A stretch of 64,000 bases of DNA, taken from Semisulcospira habei (Eukaryota; Mollusca; Gastropoda; Semisulcospiridae). The translations under genes were made by a program, and so were the position numbers. The DNA lies in the NCBI GenBank assembly GCA_036245525.1, contig BTPG01000001.1:182511250-182575249 (forward strand), in the 5' to 3' direction. The notes below the pieces were generated by a model that saw only the letters and a list, made by a program, of their open reading frames with translations, had not been told where the DNA came from and searched no databases. Of the stretch, positions 21,195 through 32,171 are shown piece by piece (within the stretch, counting starts at the first letter, position 1; every line of letters begins with the position of its first letter).

Positions 21195-22195
21195 TCACAC
21201 GCGGAACCCAGCAATAATAACGTTCATCCCGCAGCTTTCATGATGACATCTATGGAAAAACCCATATCTTATGCTGCTGAGGCGCTGGCCAGTTTGGTGG
21301 ACTGAGCAGAATAATGCAAAGTGTCCACCTGTGCGCTCTTTTGAGTCCATTTTAGCCACCTGGCCACAGTATTCGAGCTTGGCCTGCTCAGTGTGCGGAG
21401 CGAGGATTGCAACAAACAAACCTGTTTTGTCCGTCAGCTCCAGTCTGTCTTTTTGTTTCAAATATTTTTAACGTATGAATCACATACAAAGAATTGACTG
21501 TTGGAAAGCAAGAAATTCAATGGGTTCCTGATGTTTTCCCCTTATGGAATGTTTTAACAGCTTAGTTACATAACATATACACTTGCATGTTAGTAACATT
21601 TAGCGCTCGTAGCGTTTGGCACCTCTATCCAGAGAGCAAAGCAATAAGCATTACAAGTTTAGCGTGAGTTCATTTCCGAACGTAAGTTTGTTTTTGAGGC
21701 ACCCACGTCTTTAGCATGTGCAACACTACATTCACATTCCATGTGCTATGCTATTTGGGAAACACTGTTTTCTCTCAAAAACACCCTTCATAAATCTCTT
21801 AATCACTTCTGTAGACCCTAGCGGCACTCCATCTACACAAATAACCACTGAGCGCTGACCCTTCTGTAGCCATAGCATCATACTTTATAGCACAGGTCAT
21901 TGAGTGCCAATGATGCAAGAAAATTGACTGCCTCGGCTAGCGGTGGTGAGACATGATCCACCGATCTCTCACGCGCGTACCATTTAGAAGGAATGATGTA
22001 TCCTTCATACAAGTGACAGGTGGCCACTCGCCACGATAACATGGTGATGTCGGTTGCATCTGAAGAAAATCCCTCTGTATTATCCCTGACACCTTGCAAA
22101 TGAGTAGCAGAGGATGTCTTTGTGTCAAGTCGCTTGGTTGACATAACAAAGTATCTCTTGCTGACAGCAGTACTGGTTTGCATTTGCATCAGCAC
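21195..22195 (-). pseudogene. DIRS-like recombinase region relic
   Basis: Minus-strand pieces in different frames. PVLLSARDTLLCQPSDLTQR lies near 22150, matching the DIRS stretch that links RNase H to the recombinase. It is followed by ERSVDHVSPPLAEAVNFLASL (about 21960) and, at 21461-21195, LELTDKTGLFVAILAPHT leading to MDSKERTGGHF. The second looks like the N-terminal arm and the third like the catalytic half of a DIRS tyrosine recombinase. No intact R-H-R-Y set is visible. Confidence 0.5.
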
Positions 22196-22259
22196 TGGCC
22201 AGAAACACTCTGGTTCGCCACGATGGTGCCACTACCACTCCCCTGGCTTTTGTCTTTGT

Positions 22260-22873
22260 TTATCTTTGCCAGGACCACCAGTAACAGACTCGACTGAAAG
22301 GGGGGAAAACACATAGTACAATCACCCCAACCAATAGAGAAAGCATCCCCAGTGAAAGTCCCAGGGTCTGGGAGAAAGGATACATACTTGGGAAAAAGAG
22401 CATTGATTTTGGATGCAAACAGTTACGTTCAGAGTCAATTCTCCACTCTGTGTCACTGTGCAACTGTCTAAACAGACGGTCTGCTTTTACATTCTGGTAC
22501 GTGTGCTGCACTCAGCCACAGTCTCCTCTGATTTCACCCGAACCAGACATCCCGAGTAACTTCATTTAGCAAACTCACTTTCATTGGGCCCATCTTGTTT
22601 ACGCAAGCAACAGCTGTGGTGTTGTGTGTCAGTACACGTACATGCATGTCTATCATCTCTCGTAGGAGCAAATTTAATCCAAAAAGAATAGCTTTCAGCA
22701 GTTTTTGTCGTTTTCATTCCAAAACCCCTTACAACAGCCCCCGGCCAGTCTGAAAGTGAGTTGTTTGTTTTCAGCGTAACGGTAAGGTCTTCCCTCTGTA
22801 GGGGAGCTTTTTGGTGTCCGATGTTATCACCCCACCATTGCAGCCCAAGAACCGCGTCTTGTGTTATAGGCAT
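22260..22873 (-). pseudogene. DIRS-like RNase H relic
   Basis: LGLQWWGDNIGHQKAPL, then TLKTNNSLSDWPGAVVRGFG (22870-22700), fit the DIRS RNase H start, where T-D-A-S/N-x-x-G-W-G-A is expected; the first Asp appears as Asn. Lower down, QNVKADRLFRQLHSDTEWR (near 22480) matches the end of the RNase H region. Frames are broken in between. Confidence 0.6.
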
Positions 22874-22942
22874 GATTTTCTTTCAGTTTCCTTTGTTTTC
22901 TTTGAGAGCTCGGGGTTTCTTTTGTTTAATAATAGAGAGGGC

Positions 22943-23815
22943 CTAGGAGTACTTGAAAAAACTTGCTACCATCAGCGCAATGACAGAAGCTGCTGCTCTA
23001 ATGTTGGCTACTGGTTTTCTCATTATTTCGGAGCACGCTTCGCTCAGTTTTTGCTTACGTTCGTTCGTCAGTATCACCGACATGTCGATAGAGTCAATCA
23101 CAAATCCCAAGTATGTAATCTCTTGCATGGGTAGGAATTGAGATTTGTCCCCGTGGACTCAAGCAGTTGAACCGTATCGATACCATTTTGAACTGTGTCC
23201 TCTTTTGTCATGCCCACTAAGAGGTATTCGTCAATGAAGGATATGATTGAATGATTCAAATCATGTAGCCTTGCCAGGATTGTTTTTGTGAGTTTCGTAA
23301 ACTTCCTGCGTATCGGGCCAAGGCCCACTGGCGATGCTTGGAAACAATACAATTTGTCTCTCCAGCGAAATTTTTACTGGTATTCAATTCGGTATGTACA
23401 GAGACGGAGTAGTACGCATCTTGAAGATCAAGCGATGCGAAATAGCAGTTCTTAGTGACAATATTAAGTGCAGTATGAATGGTTTCCATTTTGAATTTCT
23501 GAGTGGTACTCAATGTCATTGTTCAGAAACCGAGAAATATAACCCGGTCGGTATGGTTCCGTCATGTTTTCTGAGAAAAATGTGAAACAAATTGCTCTGC
23601 TTCATTGCAAGACTCTTTAATTTTTGACCCCTTTTCGTAGTAGATCTTTGACTTCTGCTTTCATCATTTTGTTTTCTGTTTCACTGGGGTATAACTGTGC
23701 TTTAGACAGCTTAGTGTCAGGTGTCTGCTCAAAACTAAGTTTCACACCTATGACCGTTTCTAGTACTTCCTGGTTAGAAGAAAGGGTTTCCCAAATGTTC
23801 AATTTTGTATCAATT
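22943..23815 (-). pseudogene. DIRS-like reverse transcriptase relic
   Basis: Minus-strand blocks in order: LETVIGVKLSFEQTPDTKLS and EVKDLLRKGVKN (23802-23617), then FKMETIHTALNIVTKNCYFA running into SLDLQDAYYSVSVH (23519-23400, RT motif A with its Asp), then FIDEYLLVGMTKEDTVQNG (the place of the Y-x-D-D motif, here IDEY; near 23235), then ITYLGFVIDSIDMSVILTNE (23128 down). This is the DIRS/Ty3-side RT, not LINE type. At least three frame changes; not functional. Confidence 0.72.
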
Positions 23816-24095
23816 TGGCCGGTTTTGAAAGACTACAAATGTTTCCCGCTCAGGTACTCATGCACCCAAGGTATGCACAGTTAAAACATATTGACCTCCG
23901 GTAGAGAGGAGTGACAGATGTGCGTCTAGCAGGGAAAACTCCCCGCGCGGGGTATAGGCTTTTCCGCCACGTATAGTAACCCGCTTTCAGCCGACCTTTC
24001 TGTGTCGGTCTAAAAAGGAGTCTTCACCATTGGTCCTGCCAGTTTGTGGCTGGCTGTGAGGCCAGCGGCATGACTACGCATATCTTGACTGCTTT

Positions 24096-24345
24096 TCTCC
24101 GTTTTGCGGGCTTCTTGGGGATTTCCCAAAATCTGTGCTATTAGGTTAGAGCCAGCCACTCAGAGGTCATTGTCACGTGCGGAGCACAGATGCCGGCAAT
24201 ATTGCGACTTTGTTTGTTTCGCGGGCTTGTTGGGGGAGTTTCCCAAATTCTGTGCCATGAGGTTAAATATATACGCTCTATGGGTTAGAGCCACCAGCAG
24301 AGGTCATTGCTACGTGCGGAGCACAGATGCTGGCAACTAGTTTTG
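24096..24345. repeat. two-unit tandem repeat inside the DIRS-like element
   Basis: Two units of about 115-130 bp share GCGGGCTTCTTGGGG-like, TTCCCAAAATCTGTGC-like, AGAGGTCATTG and CGTGCGGAGCACAGATGC segments. The second unit begins near 24217. Confidence 0.8.
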
Positions 24346-25269
24346 CGCTGCGAACGCGCAAGTTTCTAGGTCAGAGGCTTATCGGAGCACAAGGTCACCG
24401 CGACAGCTGCCTTAGAAAAGGCAGTTTCAGTATTGTACATTCGTACGTCCGTCTGTCCGGTGGGCTTTTAGCACAAGAAACACCACTGTATTTGTGCGGG
24501 GCACACTCATATTTTTGCAGTTTTCGGAAATTTTGTATAGCTTTTCTTGGAGCTTTTCATGCGACAGCCGCCGCTCCAACCAAATGGGAATTAAGTAGGT
24601 CAGTTTGCTTATCTTTCTTTGACCGGTGGCCCCCGCCTCTTCCGAGACACGAAAGGCTGCCTCCGTATCGGCCAAAATATCATCTCCTATAATCTCCGCA
24701 GTCCCATGCCCCCCTGCGTCAAGCGGTTCCTGCCTTTCTATATTTTCTGCCTCTGCGTTTCACCTCCCTACCAGCGGTGCTGGCATTTGATGCGGAAAAA
24801 AGTCTGCGTTTAGCTGAAGGACCAGTGTGGACGGTGTCCTGCGGTCTTTTGCTTTTTTCCAAAGTGTTAACGGCCTTCTCGGTGAGAAGTTGCACCGCTT
24901 TACAGAGGGCTGCAAAACTATGTGTTTTGCTCTGAGTCTCGTGTCGGTGACACTCGGTCAGGCGGGCCAGTGTTAACTAAAAAACTCACCTTCGTCAATG
25001 AAATCTCCTCATCCACGTCTCAGACGTTGTCGTCCGAAATCATGTCAACTCTTCTAAATCCGACATCACAACCACAATTACACAGTCCAGTAATCCACAC
25101 AGGAAAATATACTCCTACGTTACAGGTACTGCACACACCGTACACACGACAATCAACAAACGGGGTACAAGAGTGAAAGTCGGTAAATAGGCACGGGCGG
25201 CAAGTAATGAGGGTATGTCCGACCTGGTCGGCAGCTAGGCGCGAACTGAGGGGACAGGCAGCGCGCGTT

Positions 25270-25313
25270 TCTCAAGTGCACTTAGTGACGGGATACAGGA
25301 AATGAGTAAGAAT
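25270..25313 (-). repeat. DIRS-like terminal inverted repeat, right
   Basis: Reverse complement of 21035-21078, 44 of 44 positions. It abuts the truncated end of the old LTR. Confidence 0.93.
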
Positions 25314-26142
25314 ACTGGAGTAACAGTTCCAACAATTTTTTAATTCAGCGATACCATCTCCACACAATGCAGTTCCAACTGCACCAACACTGATACAAAG
25401 TCTCTTCTGCAAATATCCACACTGTCGACACAAAGTTCCTCACACCACACTGTTACGCTGTATCTCTCACAATGTACACCCTATACGGGCCACGTACCTA
25501 CGATAACTGTGTGTCTCTACAACTGACAAATGCAAGACAATGTATATACGTGCTTTCCTAGCGCCCTCTTTATATATACTACCAATTTCCAGAATCATCT
25601 ACAAAAATCATACAATGCAACCAATCAGAACGAAACACGCAACCGAAACTCATTAAAATAATCTTTCTAGAAAAACTACAATAGGCTATGAAAATTCGGC
25701 TGCTAACTTCAGCTCTAAATCCTAGTGTATAATGAAGTCACATAAAAGTATGGTAGCCCTATCACGACCTTGCATATCCGCTCTAGAAAATTCAGGAATT
25801 TTCACAAAACAAAAAAAAAAGGCTGCTCAATTCACGCGCACAGAAAAACAAAATGTTGCAAACTGTTACGAACTCCCCGATGTCACACATACGAGGTCAC
25901 TAGACAGCGCGACCTTATCGAAGGTTCTAATCTACGCAAAACAAAGATCGACCGCTATTTTCCGTGCAACTTTTCTAGAAACTTCCGGTAAAACTTAACG
26001 AAATCCGCTCTACGTGCAGACGAGAGAAACTTACTAAAAAGGTACGTGATTCGTAACCATGATAGCTCAAATAAATATCGGATCATTTCCTACGATTAAC
26101 AAATGCATGCTCTCACAGGATAACACAACCACAATCGTAACA
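25314..26142 (-). mobile_element. diverged LTR fragment of the same family as the 38-51 kb LTR element
   Basis: In reverse complement it starts TGTTACGATTGTGG at 26142 and follows the LTR at 38261 along its length (GTGAGAGC, TTTGAGCTAT, a TATATAAAG box, GGGCGCTAGGAAAGC, GTTGGAACTGTTACTCCAG) with many differences. It stops at LTR position about 745 of 866, where the DIRS-like repeat begins, so about 120 bp of the LTR end are missing. Probably an older insertion than the 38 kb element. The start abuts a reverse-transcriptase frame without a gap. Confidence 0.85.
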
Positions 26143-26510
26143 ATGATGTCAACCGTTTTTTTGTTGTCAAGTAAGGAAGTTATATCGTTCATAACCTGTA
26201 GTAGTTGAGTAACACATAATCATTTCTTTCTGAACCCATGTTGGCATTTAGTGTACATATTATTCACAGTAAAATGATTAACTATCTCATCTTGGACTAT
26301 AGACTCTAAAACTTTACATACAATACACGTTAAACTTACTGGTCTGTAATTTCCTGCATCTGACATAAAACCTTTTTTAAAAATAGCACTTACCTCTGCG
26401 GTTTGCCAGTCTCGTGGTACAATACCTGATATAAGGGAAAATATAAATAAAGCGCAAAGTGGTTCTGCCAACTCATTACACAACTCTTGTAAAACTTTAT
26501 TACTTCAGCA
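26143..26510 (-). pseudogene. LINE reverse-transcriptase fragment (CR1/Jockey-like), cut by the LTR
   Basis: From about 26505 the minus strand reads KVLQELCNELAEPLCALFI, RDWQTAEVSAIFKKG, GNYRPVSLTCIVCKVLESIV and CQHGFRKK. A TGA follows, then CVTQLLQVMNDITSLLDNKK and TVDII exactly at the LTR start. This covers RT motifs 0-2 of a CR1/Jockey-like LINE; motif A would follow but has been displaced by the LTR. No matching second half was recognised beyond 25314. Confidence 0.75.
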
Positions 26511-26735
26511 AGTTGTCAGTCAAGAGATTATGTAGTTATGCAACCCTAAACTTAGCATTTTATGAAATGCACAAATTGTCTCATTTTTGCCAAAGCAAGT
26601 TGTGAATTTTCATACACTGTGCACTCTTTCTTTACGGGTGATCCTACCTGCATTTGGGCATACCCAGCTACTGAGTCTCTTAAAGACATTCTCGTGCAGG
26701 TATCAGTACACTTTTCTGAAGTCTGTCTGAAAATG

Positions 26736-26763
26736 CCCCCCCCCCCCCCCCCCACCCCCCCCT
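26736..26763. repeat. poly(C) run
   Basis: C-rich tract with one A and one T-containing break. Between 26511 and 28720 I see no supportable gene. Confidence 0.9.
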
Positions 26764-26769
26764 CCTTGA

Positions 26770-28719
26770 GAACTGCTGCTTGCTAGTTTACACCAATGAG
26801 GCTTCTCTCACCCCAGCTGTACAGGGTCAAGGTATATGCACAAACGCTTCACACACAACTGATAGATCTGTGGTCCAATTTAGCAGACCAAATGTAAGTA
26901 CAAGCGATCAGATCAGTCTGTGAATACTATGGTGGAACACGGAAAAGCAGAAATTTTACTTTCAATCATACGTAGTGATGTCTTGTGATTCTCTCAGAAT
27001 TCAGTTGACCATGTGGCCAACTGCAAGCTTTTATCCATTCTTTCATATCTGCCAGTCATGATAAAGGCTTTGGGAATGGAAAAAAAAATTCTACACCTGG
27101 ATATCAGGAATCTGATTACACTTCCCATAACAACAGTGCTTTCCAGGCATCTGATACCGCCAAAATTGGCTAAAATAATGGAAACATTGACGCTCTTCCA
27201 TGCCTCACAAGCATGAAAATCAGTTGTTTTCCCATACTTCCTCTTGAAATTCAGAAACACATGGTTCTACAGCGCTTAGTTTGGCCGAGAGGTGAACGCG
27301 CGTTAAGTTTGATTGACATTTCACGCCAGGATTGGGTCGGTCTATTGATGCGTTTTAAGCAACACAATTTCAAAACAGACATTTTTTTCCGCAGACTACA
27401 GACTCTTGCTGCCTACTGCAATCAAAAGCAATGTGGCAGGTACACAATTTTTCTTGCTATTAACAGATAAATCAGCTTACTAATAACTGTGTCACAAAAT
27501 TTTATGTGCCTCGAAATCAACATATTTTGCTTTTTAAAGGGGCACGCCTGATGTTTTTTAATGCTTCAGTTCGCAAAAAGCTTTTACTGGGATTCAGTAT
27601 ACATACCCACTTAGGCAGTGACCACACTATTTTCCCACCAAACGCTTTGTTTCGTCCATTCAAAGCGAAAAGAGGCCACCGGAATCTTGTGACTGGACAC
27701 CATCAAAAGATTGCTTGTGATAGGCGATGGTGGCTGATGTCATAACTATTCTATATGACCTTAGGTCATCTGCATAATTATAACCAATCAGAGACAAGAT
27801 GGTGGATGAACCAGCGAAGAAAAAAAGAAAGCAGTTGACTCGCGCCGGCCGACAATGACAGGCTGGGAATTGAAGAGAAGAAAGAGGAAGAGAGACAAGA
27901 TACCCCTAAGTAGAATTGACATCGGACAATGTAATATAGAGCTTGGCTTGACCGCCCATCCGGAATTTGTCGCTTTCCTGCTGAATCAGTAAGTAATCTA
28001 CGGTCTTTGTCAATCTTCCTATAGTTCCGCAAGCGCTAGAGATTTTCAGAATTCATGATCTTCAGTAGAATTTATCTCTTACTGATTTCGCAAGATTTTA
28101 AACCTGTTTTATCAGATTTTATGCTGCAAGGATCTGAAAACTATGGTGTGTGTCAAAATTGCGGCACATCGCTGGTCGTGACACGTTTTTGTCTGTGCGG
28201 GCTCTCATTCACTCAGTTAGTCCTCAATGAACAAAATGCATCCTAAAAATTAGGGAGGCGGGGCGCCGACTGCCAAAAGTGATGGGTGACACTTGCCTCC
28301 TCTCTCGAGCAAATGTAAACGATACTGCAAGCATGGTTCCCGATTACGTACACGATCCAACACGATGCAAAACGCTTTCCGTCTGTAAGAGGCATACATC
28401 CTCATCAGTCCCCAGGCTGCAGTAACTCCAAGTCTTTTGTTGGTCTCATTGACGCTGATTTTGATCCTCGGTACCAGGGTGCTGCTGCAGACTGGGTCTA
28501 GATGACTGTAGCCAGTTTTGTTTTTTTCTTTTCCCATGCCTCTCTCTCTCTCTCAAACGCAGTTCTATTCATAGATGTGGATGGAAGCAGATAGCTTTAC
28601 TGTTTTCAGCGCTGCCGGCTCGTAATGTTTGCTGAGATATGTGTATTTTTACATGATGTCCAAAATGTTGTGATGTGCTATGTTGTAATCAATGTACCAG
28701 TGGTCTCTCGCACTCACAC
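26770..28719. other. unassigned non-coding stretch
   Basis: Short ORFs only, none with a recognised family pattern or splice context. A CT microsatellite (about 28541-28554) is the only clear structure. Confidence 0.5.
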
Positions 28720-28884
28720 CCCCCCCAAAAAAAAAAAAAAAATAATAAAAATAAAAATAAAAATAATAATAACAATAAAATTTAAAAAAAATTAAAATAA
28801 AATAAAAAATAAATAATAATAGTAATAATAATAATAATTTTAAAAAATAAAACAAAAAAATAAAACAACAATATCAACAACAAC
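28720..28884. repeat. A-rich AAT/AAAT low-complexity tract
   Basis: About 165 bp of C-run, A-run and then AATAAT/AAAATAAA repeats. It might be the tail of an unrecognised retroelement, but no body was identified on either side. Confidence 0.9.
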
Positions 28885-29808
28885 CAAACAAGCAAACAAA
28901 CTACTATTCAAGAGGCCAAAACTGGCACTGGCTCACACGAATGTAACGTACGTATACAGGCATAAACCCGTGCAGGTCTAACACAGAACAGCAACAAGAA
29001 CCAGTTTTCTGGCAGTACTGATTCAAGCTTTAGTGTCCAGGGCATAAAACTGAAAGATAAATGAGAATGGCTGTTTTGTCCCACATCAACCACAACACAC
29101 GTTTGTCAAATTGTCATAGACACCCCATCCCTCCGCCCGGCTGGCCTAGAAAACAACAAACAAAGCAAGAAACAGCTTGTGGTTGTCAGTATACAAGTAA
29201 TTACATGATGTGGACTTCAACTACAAGACGGGAACAAGCAAGATCGAGTTACTGATTGTGTAAGCGTGAATAAGAAAGAATTGTTTCAGGTGCAAAAAAC
29301 GTAAAAACAACTTACATCTGTGACATATGGGGCTCAAACCCCATTTTTCGCAAAATTTGCATGTCCGCGGTTCCAGTTACTATTAAAAACCATGTCTCCA
29401 GACAAAATCTGCATAAGAGCAGGGGGAAAACCCATCTCCTGCTTCCGAAGGAGAAAAAGTTAGTATTTCATATTTTGAAACCTTTTCATACCGGACTTTG
29501 GCTCATGCTCATGTGCCGGGCTTGTCTACAACTTCAGTAACATACGGGAGGATGTCCTTGAAGGCGTTCGACAGCGGCCAACTTGCATGGCTCATGCTGT
29601 TATTTGTCGTTGTCTAAGTGCGCGCAGCAAACTTTGTTCACAAATGCATTATTGTTGAGGTGGCAATTGATTTTTAAACGTGTTCTGTAATCTACCGGCT
29701 TCCCGTAGATTACAGCCCGTTTTGAATTAAGCCCCGATTGTGAGACCTGAGCGCCAGATTGCTAAAATGAAGCTGCCGGAGCATTTTCCACCTCGTAGTC
29801 GCGAGCTT

Positions 29809-30345
29809 CTATTGAAAATGTTGTTGCATGAACGCATGATAGTCATATTTAAGTTCACACATCATATCTCGGTGTGATGCCATGTGAATATCAGGCCTGA
29901 GTGTTGCTTGTTTACGAGGTATGATTTTTAAAAAATGTAATGAGATTTGTGCCACATAAAACCGAGACCACTGGCTCAGTCTGTTGATATATTTACATCT
30001 AGTTGTACTACTATCTTCCACAAGTGATTTCGGCCAGTCTAGTCTCAACTCAAAGGCAGCACAACATTCCACCGTTGTAGGAACCGCCATTAGATGGTCT
30101 TTATAGTAGCACCCCAATAACTAATTCTGATGTAGATAAGGGTCGGAGTTGTGAATTTACAGTGTTCGCTGGGTCCTGGATGCATGGAAACCCAAGTCCT
30201 ATGCCGGGGGCCACTTGTCCTAAACATTTCCAATAGTTGCTCTGAGAGGTCCACTTTCTGTTTCTTCTGAGCCTCTGTCGAGAAATAGAGTATCCTTTGT
30301 AAAGAATGTTCGGAGGCCAGGGTCATCACACACTATCCTTTGGAA
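29809..30345 (-). pseudogene. possible decayed transposase-like coding remnant
   Basis: Minus-strand reading from 30345 gives WFQRIVCDDPGLRTFF and TLFLDRGSEE in one frame. It then passes through other frames to ECCAAFELRLDWPKSLVED and INRLSQWSRFYVAQISLHF (30117-29900). A DRG motif after a hydrophobic stretch recalls DDE-type (Harbinger/IS4-like) endonucleases, but the match is weak and frames are broken. It may be an unrelated decayed gene. Confidence 0.25.
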
Positions 30346-30620
30346 CCACTCAGAAATAAAGACGGGAAGTTACAAGTATTGTTCGGCAAACAAAATGTCG
30401 ATCTTTTCCTTTGTGTAAACAAAGAGGCAAGGCTTGCAGGTCCCGCTTAACACTTGACAAAAATATGTAATCCAATTTGCAAATTATATCCGTTGGAACT
30501 ACTGAGAAATAAAGACGGGAAGTTACAAGTATTGTTTAAAATAATGTCGATCTTTCCTTTGTGTAAACAAAGTGCATGGCTTAACACTTGACAAAATTGA
30601 CCTGTAATCCGAATTTACAA
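30342..30620. repeat. imperfect tandem duplication, about 140-bp unit
   Basis: AGAAATAAAGACGGGAAGTT, CAAGTATTGTT, ATGTCGATCTTT, CTTTGTGTAAACAAAG and CTTAACACTTGACAAAA occur in the same order at about 30351-30460 and 30507-30596. The second unit is shortened. Confidence 0.85.
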
Positions 30621-31289
30621 ATTTTCTCTTTCATTTTTGAACTGCCCAACCCACTTGTAGAAAATGCTAGATGATACAAAAGTAGCCTATCAAACACTTT
30701 CAAAACGGTTTTGATTTTGACAGGAATATCAGAGTGAAAGCAACAGAATGAAAAGATGGTAACTATCGTCACTTATGGGCAAAAAAATATACCTGAAACT
30801 GATCCAGATGGTGATGCGTTTATCACAGTCCTCACAAAGAGCGGCAAAACTATATAGATCATTCGAACAGTACTCAAAGGCAGGCAAATTCTGGATAAAG
30901 TTCGATCCATTGTAATGAAAGATCAATGAGCCGGCGCAAAAAGGGTAGAGTTGGACGTTGTACATGATTCCCGACAGTTTGCACGATATCATTGAGCAGC
31001 ATGTGTGCCCACTGCATAGTATAATTGAAATTCTTTTTCCCCACATTGATTTTGTTGACTTACTAAATCACGGGCTGAGTATCTGAAAGCGTGCTATGCA
31101 TATCGTTGTAGTCTTGTTCCAATTTGTGATGCACTAAAGTGTTTCATAGTCAGGCCGCAAATTACATGTAAGGTACAAAAACTTCTTAACGCTTTATTTT
31201 GGACATGACTGAAACGTCAGTTTACTTTAGTTCTTATTTCCTTTGTCTGTGCGACTTCATAATGCGCATGAGAACAGAACACGATGAAT

Positions 31290-31358
31290 ATTTTTATCTA
31301 TTTATCTAGCCCGTAGTATTGCCGACCGTTGGGGCACTGATGACTTGGCAACCAGCTC
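31290..31358 (-). mobile_element. tiny 3'-end fragment of LINE F
   Basis: About 50 bp of LINE F 3' end (complement of GCCGACCGTTGGGGCACTGA, then CTTGGCAACCAGCTC) with a short degenerate GATA-like tail. The same segment is in the larger copy at 31602-31652, 0.3 kb away. Confidence 0.8.
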
Positions 31359-31505
31359 TTTAACTTTTTGATATTGTTTCCCAAAGAAGAAGTCCGACGG
31401 TTATTTATTGCTGTCTTTTTAAAAATGTAAGTCATGGATCTTCAGTTACGCGCACCTTTACTTTCTTTTACAGATATTTTCACAATTTATAATGACACTG
31501 CAGGT

Positions 31506-32083
31506 CTATCTATCTATCTATCTACCTACCTACCTACCTACCTACCTATCTACCTATCTATCTATCTATCTATCTACCTATCTATCTATCTATCTATCTC
31601 CTGTAGTCTTGCCGACCGTTGGGGCACTACTGATGACTTGGCAACCAGCTCCCTCCATTCCTCTCTGTTCTCTGCCATTCTTAGCATATCGCCCAGTCTC
31701 AGTCCTGTCCACTCTGAGATATTGTACTCCCATCTTTTCCTCTGTCTTCCTCTCCTTCATCCTCCTTGCACAGTGCCTTGCAGGATTGTTTTGGCAAGCC
31801 CTGCTGAACACGTGACATGCCCATACCACTTCAGTTTGCATTTTTTTCATAATGGCTAATAGGTCTTCATAGGGCCTGATTCTGCTTCCCACTTCCTCGT
31901 TCGTGATGTCCTTGTTCCGGGCGACGACCGATCCGGTATGGATTGAGGTAAGGTTGTCATTGCATGTGGTGTGTCTTGGGCAAAAGAACCTGGCGGAGCC
32001 CATCCCTCTCCAGGCTGTTAACCAAAACCGAAACTCCACATAACTTGTGGCTCGCCTTGGTCCTGGACACGTAGCCGATGACG
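31506..32083 (-). mobile_element. LINE F, 5'-truncated RTE-like element with a GATA-repeat tail
   Basis: Minus-strand frames encode an RTE-type RT C-terminus: NEEVGSRIRPYEDLL, then in another frame AGLAKTILQGTVQGG, RRGRQRKRWEYNISEWTGL and ENREEWRELVAKSSVVPQ. The sequence runs straight into a tail of about 100 bp of GATA/GGTA tetranucleotides (31505-31603). Flanks carry GACACTGCAGGT (about 31495-31506) and GACACTGTAGGT (about 32084-32095), a 12-bp target duplication with one mismatch. A stop and frameshifts show it is dead. The tail has probably grown as a microsatellite. Confidence 0.85.
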
Positions 32084-32171
32084 TAGACACTGTAGGTACT
32101 CAGCGACAAATGAAATCACATTTATTTTCTAGGCACGTTGGTATACATAGCTACGGATCATTAGTACTTAC

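Larger units (their letters stand above)
21035..25313 (-). mobile_element. DIRS-like tyrosine-recombinase retrotransposon, decayed
   Basis: A 4.28 kb element is bounded by a perfect 44-bp inverted repeat (21035-21078 and 25270-25313). Minus-strand coding relics appear in DIRS order: RT, RNase H, then a recombinase region. DIRS-type elements carry inverted rather than direct terminal repeats and integrate with a tyrosine recombinase, leaving no target duplication; none is seen here. Coding parts are full of stops and frameshifts. Ordinary Ty3/gypsy is less likely because no integrase or direct LTR is found and the order RT, RNase H, recombinase is DIRS-like. Confidence 0.75.

Noticed and set aside
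26220..28250. Several 60-90 codon ORFs as host exons
   Set aside because: No family pattern, no paired splice sites and no codon-bias evidence that I could judge by eye.
28649..28855. 68-codon hydrophobic ORF
   Set aside because: It is the translation of an A-rich low-complexity tract (Phe/Tyr/Leu repeats).
31500..31605. Short regular repeats as a CRISPR array
   Set aside because: It is a tetranucleotide microsatellite forming a LINE tail, with no spacers and a eukaryotic context.
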